From: Curvibacter gracilis ATCC BAA-807
Lineage (GTDB): Bacteria; Pseudomonadota; Gammaproteobacteria; Burkholderiales; Burkholderiaceae_C
NCBI RefSeq assembly: GCF_000518645.1
Contig: NZ_JADZ01000035.1
Coordinates: 1 to 57,990 of the forward strand
Direction: 5' to 3'
Length of the DNA: 57,990 nt
This document shows, one piece after another, positions 54,783 to 57,990 of the stretch. Numbering within the stretch: position 1 is the stretch's first letter; the number at the start of each line of letters is the position of its first letter. The notes beneath the pieces were generated by a model. That model did no database searches, was not told the origin of the DNA, and saw nothing but the letters and a program-made list of their open reading frames with translations. Made by a program: the position numbers and the translations under genes.

Positions 54783-55478
54783 TTAAGCTGCGATGGTTTG
54801 GGTATCGACGCGAACGCCCACGCCCATGGTCGACGAGACAGCCACCTTGCGCAGGTAAACACCCTTGCTGGTCGCCGGCTTGGCCTTGTTCAGGGCATCC
54901 ACCAGAGCAGCCAGGTTGCCCTGGAGCTTGTCGGTGTCGAACGAACGACGGCCGATGGTGGAGTGGACGATACCGGCCTTGTCAACGCGGAATTGCACTT
55001 GACCAGCCTTGGCATTGCGCACTGCAGTGGCGACGTCCGGGGTCACAGTACCCACCTTGGGGTTAGGCATCAAACCGCGCGGGCCCAGGATCTGACCCAG
55101 GGTACCCACGATGCGCATGGCATCGGGAGCCGCGATCACGACGTCGAAAGGCATGTCACCAGCCTTCACCTGGGCGGCCAGGTCGTCCATGCCGACCACG
55201 TCAGCGCCGGCAGCCTTGGCTTCTTCAGCCTTGGCGCCTTGGGCGAACACAGCCACGCGCTTGGTCTTGCCGGTACCGTTGGGCAGCACCACGGCGCCAC
55301 GAACGACTTGATCCGACTTCTTAGCGTCAATGCCGAGCTGCACAGCCACGTCGATGGATTCATCGAACTTGGCGGTGGCGAACTCTTTCACCAGGGTGAT
55401 GGCATCGTTCAGGGCATACAGCTTGTTGCTGTCGACCTTGCCTTGCAGGGCTTTTGCTTTTTTGGTGAGCTTAGTCAT
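54783..55478 (-). CDS. rplA: 50S ribosomal protein L1
   Basis: 231 residues from ATG 55478 (a GTG one codon earlier also reads in frame). [47 protein letters not shown] and [13 protein letters not shown] are L1 hallmarks. L1 binds 23S rRNA at the exit-side stalk and represses translation of its own operon. Its start overlaps the rplK stop by one base. Confidence 0.99.
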   Translation of the reverse strand: MTKLTKKAKALQGKVDSNKLYALNDAITLVKEFATAKFDESIDVAVQLGIDAKKSDQVVRGAVVLPNGTGKTKRVAVFAQGAKAEEAKAAGADVVGMDDLAAQVKAGDMPFDVVIAAPDAMRIVGTLGQILGPRGLMPNPKVGTVTPDVATAVRNAKAGQVQFRVDKAGIVHSTIGRRSFDTDKLQGNLAALVDALNKAKPATSKGVYLRKVAVSSTMGVGVRVDTQTIAA

Positions 55479-55909
55479 CACAGACCCTCCACCGTCACGC
55501 CCATGGAGCGTGCGGAACCAGCGATGGTACGAATAGCGGCATCAACGCTGGCAGCGTTCATGTCCTTCATCTTGGTCTTGGCGATTTCTTCGAGCTGAGC
55601 GCGAGTGATCTTGCCAACCTTGTCGCTGTGCGGACGAGCAGAGCCCTTGTCCAGCTTGATGGCCTTCTTGATCAGAGTCGTCGCGGGCGGCGTCTTGATG
55701 ATGAAGGTGAAGCTCTTGTCAGCGAACGCGGTGATGACCACGGGCAGCGGCAGACCAGGTTCAACACCTTGGGTCTGGGCGTTGAACGCCTTGCAGAATT
55801 CCATGATGTTCAGGCCGCGCTGACCCAGTGCCGGGCCGATCGGGGGGGACGGGTTGGCCTTGCCAGCTGGCACTTGCAGCTTCACAAAACCGACGATTTT
55901 TTTCGCCAT
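55478..55909 (-). CDS. rplK: 50S ribosomal protein L11
   Basis: 143 residues with [34 protein letters not shown] (proline-rich switch region where thiostrepton-type drugs act) and the C-terminal rRNA-binding domain ending [10 protein letters not shown]. It forms the GTPase-associated centre. AAGGAG precedes ATG 55909. Confidence 0.99.
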   Translation of the reverse strand: MAKKIVGFVKLQVPAGKANPSPPIGPALGQRGLNIMEFCKAFNAQTQGVEPGLPLPVVITAFADKSFTFIIKTPPATTLIKKAIKLDKGSARPHSDKVGKITRAQLEEIAKTKMKDMNAASVDAAIRTIAGSARSMGVTVEGL

Positions 55910-55991
55910 GCTTTACTCCTTGCGGGTCAAACGCCATGCAGGTCAAGCAACCAGCACATGGCTTCCCGGGGTTAACGACTCTTGATTTGAC

Positions 55992-56016
55992 GCTGCGCCG
56001 AGTCGGGTGGCGCAGC
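55992..56016 (-). other. Stem-loop in the nusG-rplK spacer
   Basis: Perfect arms GCTGCGCC (55992-55999) and GGCGCAGC (56009-56016) with a 9-nt loop, in the 127 nt between nusG and rplK. No T tract follows on the minus strand. It may be a processing site or part of L1 autocontrol. Confidence 0.4.
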
Positions 56017-56036
56017 AACCGGCAAGCCGGAAAAAA

Positions 56037-56624
56037 TCAGGTCTTTTCGACCTGCGTGAATTCGAGTTCGACGGGTGTGGCGCGACCGAAGATCGTCACA
56101 GACACACGGACCTTGCTCTTTTCGTAGTTCACTTCTTCCACAGACCCATTGAAGTCTGTGAAAGGACCTTCCTTGACGCGAACCAACTCGCCGACCACAA
56201 ACTCGACCTTGTGACGCGGCTTGTCGGTACCTTCCTGCATCTGACTGACGATCTTTTGGACTTCTTCTTCAGAGATCGGCGCAGGACGGTTCTTGGCGCC
56301 CCCCACAAAACCGGTGACCTTGTTGGTGTGCTTCACCAAGTGCCAGGATTCGTCATCCATCACCATCTCCACCAGCACGTAGCCAGGGAAAAAGCGGCGT
56401 TCAGTGGTCTTGCGCTGGCCATTCTTCATTTCCACCACTTCTTCGGTGGGAACCAGAATGCGCCCGAACTTGTGCTGCATACCAGCACGATTGATGCGCT
56501 CGGTGATGTTGCGTTCAACGGCCTTTTCCATGCCCGAATAGGCATGGACCACATACCAACGCAGATCGGGATTGGCGGGGGTGGCAGCCGCTGGGGCCAC
56601 CGAATTGTCAACAGCGTCAGTCAT
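56037..56624 (-). CDS. nusG: Transcription termination/antitermination factor NusG
   Basis: 195 residues from ATG 56624. An Ala/Pro-rich lead of ~20 residues precedes the NGN domain ([47 protein letters not shown]). The C-terminal KOW domain has [22 protein letters not shown]. It contacts RNA polymerase and couples it to Rho or ribosomes. The start overlaps the secE stop by one base (TAATG). Confidence 0.98.
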   Translation of the reverse strand: MTDAVDNSVAPAAATPANPDLRWYVVHAYSGMEKAVERNITERINRAGMQHKFGRILVPTEEVVEMKNGQRKTTERRFFPGYVLVEMVMDDESWHLVKHTNKVTGFVGGAKNRPAPISEEEVQKIVSQMQEGTDKPRHKVEFVVGELVRVKEGPFTDFNGSVEEVNYEKSKVRVSVTIFGRATPVELEFTQVEKT

Positions 56625-57007
56625 TATCGTTTCCACCCCAGAATCAAGTCGTAGAACAACCACTCAAGGGTCTTGTCGGTGAACCACAGGAACAAAGCCA
56701 TGATCACGACAAAGCCAAAGACATAGGCGGTGATCTGAATGGCTTCTTTGCGGGTAGGCCAGACAACCTTGCGCACTTCCCGCACAGCCTCACGGCCGAA
56801 TGCCACCAACTGCCGACCCGACTCCGAAGTCAGGAACACAGCACCCGCAGCGACCAGACCAACAATCAGCGCAGCCCATTGCGCCAAAGCGCCCTGTTGA
56901 GTCAGCAGATAGAACGCCACCAAGGCTGCAAGCACCAATGCGCCTGCAGCCACGAGTTTGGCCTTGTCGGCCCCTGTGTTGACAGTTTCAACCTGTGAAG
57001 TTGCCAT
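56624..57007 (-). CDS. secE: Preprotein translocase subunit SecE
   Basis: 127 residues with three membrane helices (~18-37, 43-60 and 92-113), as in the E. coli-type long SecE. The conserved cytoplasmic amphipathic segment [20 protein letters not shown] before the last helix is what clamps SecY. It precedes nusG directly and is cotranscribed. Confidence 0.97.
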   Translation of the reverse strand: MATSQVETVNTGADKAKLVAAGALVLAALVAFYLLTQQGALAQWAALIVGLVAAGAVFLTSESGRQLVAFGREAVREVRKVVWPTRKEAIQITAYVFGFVVIMALFLWFTDKTLEWLFYDLILGWKR

Positions 57008-57054
57008 GATGGGCTGGATTCCGCTTCAAATTTGTTGCGTGTCCTGAGACACAG

Positions 57055-57079
57055 AAGCCCGTCAGGGCTTGACGGGCTT
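57055..57079. other. Stem-loop between tRNA-Trp and secE
   Basis: Arms AAGCCCGTCA (57055-57064) and TGACGGGCTT (57070-57079) with a 5-nt loop. There is a short T run only in the plus direction, so on the minus strand it is more likely a tRNA 3' processing or partial-termination element. Confidence 0.5.
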
Positions 57080-57096
57080 TTGGTGCCACCTTCAGG

Positions 57097-57172
57097 TGGC
57101 AGGGGCAGTAGGAATCGAACCTACAACCTTCGGTTTTGGAGACCGACGCTCTGCCAATTGAGCTATACCCCT
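57097..57172 (-). tRNA. tRNA-Trp (CCA)
   Basis: A 76-nt cloverleaf with encoded CCA. The anticodon loop CTCCAAA carries CCA (57137-57139), and the acceptor stem AGGGGTA/TGCCCCT pairs fully (one G-U). It sits between tuf and secE, the conserved place in proteobacteria, and is probably cut from the tuf-secE transcript. Confidence 0.97.
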
Positions 57173-57181
57173 CCGAGAAAA

Positions 57182-57990
57182 TTACTCGATGATGGTGGCA
57201 ACCACACCGGCGCCCACGGTCTTGCCACCTTCACGGATGGCGAAACGCAGACCTTCTTCCATGGCGATGGGGTTGATCAGCTTCACAGTGATCGACACGT
57301 TGTCGCCAGGCATGACCATTTCCTTGTCCTTCGGCAGCTCGATGGCGCCGGTCACGTCGGTCGTGCGGAAGTAGAACTGAGGACGGTAGTTGTTGAAGAA
57401 CGGGGTGTGACGGCCGCCTTCATCCTTCGACAGAACGTAGATTTCTGCGGTGAAGTGGGTGTGCGGCTTGACGCTGCCCGGCTTGCACAGCACTTGGCCA
57501 CGCTCGACGTCTTCACGCTTGGTACCGCGCAGCAAGATGCCGACGTTGTCGCCAGCTTGACCTTGATCCAGCAGCTTGCGGAACATTTCCACGCCAGTGC
57601 AGGTGGTCTTCACGGTGGGCTTGATACCCACGATTTCGATTTCTTCGCCGACCTTGATGATGCCGCGCTCAACACGACCGGTCACCACAGTGCCACGACC
57701 CGAGATCGAGAACACGTCTTCCACAGGCATCAGGAAGGCACCGTCCACAGCGCGCTCAGGCGTCGGGATGTAAGTGTCCAGAGCTTCGGCCAGCTTCATG
57801 ATGGCTTGCTCGCCCAGCTCGCCCTTGTCGCCGTCCAGCGCCAGACGTGCCGAACCCTTGATGATCGGGGTGTCGTCGCCAGGGAATTCGTACTTGGACA
57901 GCAGCTCGCGCACTTCCATTTCAACCAGTTCCAGCAGCTCGGCGTCGTCCACCAGGTCAGCCTTGTTCAGGAAGACGATGATGTAAGGCA
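57182..57990 (-). CDS. tuf: Elongation factor Tu, partial (N-terminus beyond the right edge)
   Basis: 269 codons of the C-terminal two thirds. The frame is open to the window edge, where [15 protein letters not shown] holds the NKxD guanine-recognition motif. Domain 2 ([24 protein letters not shown]) and domain 3 ([36 protein letters not shown]) follow. It delivers aminoacyl-tRNA to the ribosome. Its location before tRNA-Trp-secE is that of tufB in enterobacteria; a second tuf copy may exist elsewhere. Confidence 0.98.
   Translation of the reverse strand, partial: PYIIVFLNKADLVDDAELLELVEMEVRELLSKYEFPGDDTPIIKGSARLALDGDKGELGEQAIMKLAEALDTYIPTPERAVDGAFLMPVEDVFSISGRGTVVTGRVERGIIKVGEEIEIVGIKPTVKTTCTGVEMFRKLLDQGQAGDNVGILLRGTKREDVERGQVLCKPGSVKPHTHFTAEIYVLSKDEGGRHTPFFNNYRPQFYFRTTDVTGAIELPKDKEMVMPGDNVSITVKLINPIAMEEGLRFAIREGGKTVGAGVVATIIE

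Overview
The window is chromosomal DNA from a high-GC betaproteobacterium. The order Burkholderiales is very likely and a Comamonadaceae-like family is probable. The grounds are a general porin of the Burkholderiales type, an intracellular PHA depolymerase, the rsmB-DUF4390-ntrYX cluster, and the canonical tuf / tRNA-Trp / secE-nusG-rplKAJL-rpoBC block. No transposase, integrase, phage gene or CRISPR array was seen. The family-level placement is inference.

Layout. Positions 1-8.4 kb are metabolic and accessory: a cut-off branched-chain amino-acid binding protein, a porin, an orphan form II CoxL-like molybdenum hydroxylase, a cupin, a GST, a PHA depolymerase and a DUF1016/PD-(D/E)XK nuclease. 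Positions 8.4-11.7 kb hold a homodimeric 2-oxoacid dehydrogenase E1 divergent from an Lrp/AsnC regulator, with no E2/E3 genes beside it. Positions 11.8-15.8 kb hold a membrane-anchored periplasmic binding protein translationally overlapped with a MASE1-PAS-PAS-GGDEF-EAL protein. Positions 15.7-21.3 kb hold an MDR-type dehydrogenase divergent from a LysR regulator, then an AlaX editing protein, a DsbD/ScsB-like reductase and a small thioredoxin. A BrnT/BrnA toxin-antitoxin pair and hemE follow.

The most unusual part is the 1.4 kb gene-free stretch between hemE and priA (23195-24608). It holds three clear copies, and a fourth eroded one, of a ~365 bp tandem unit. Each unit pairs a TTATGCACA-type with a TTATCCACA DnaA box 176-186 bp apart, giving seven perfect TTATNCACA boxes, all in one orientation. 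In three units a dyad with compensatory changes lies exactly 30 nt before the second box. It looks like a DnaA-binding locus: an origin, a titration site or a priA control region. The head-on direction of rpoBC 20 kb to the right argues against it being the active chromosomal origin.

Positions 24.6-38.6 kb carry priA, an M48 peptidase, an AEC transporter, a PAP2 lipoprotein phosphatase, rep, a secreted hypothetical coupled to outer-membrane phospholipase A, a polar amino-acid ABC importer lacking its binding protein, and a chemoreceptor with a CheR/CheB tether. From 38.6 kb to the right edge everything is on the minus strand: a small hypothetical, tRNA-Phe, the ntrX-ntrY-DUF4390-rsmB-lemA-like chain (mostly joined by ATGA overlaps), and the rpoC-rpoB-rplL-rplJ-rplA-rplK-nusG-secE-tRNA-Trp-tuf information-processing block.
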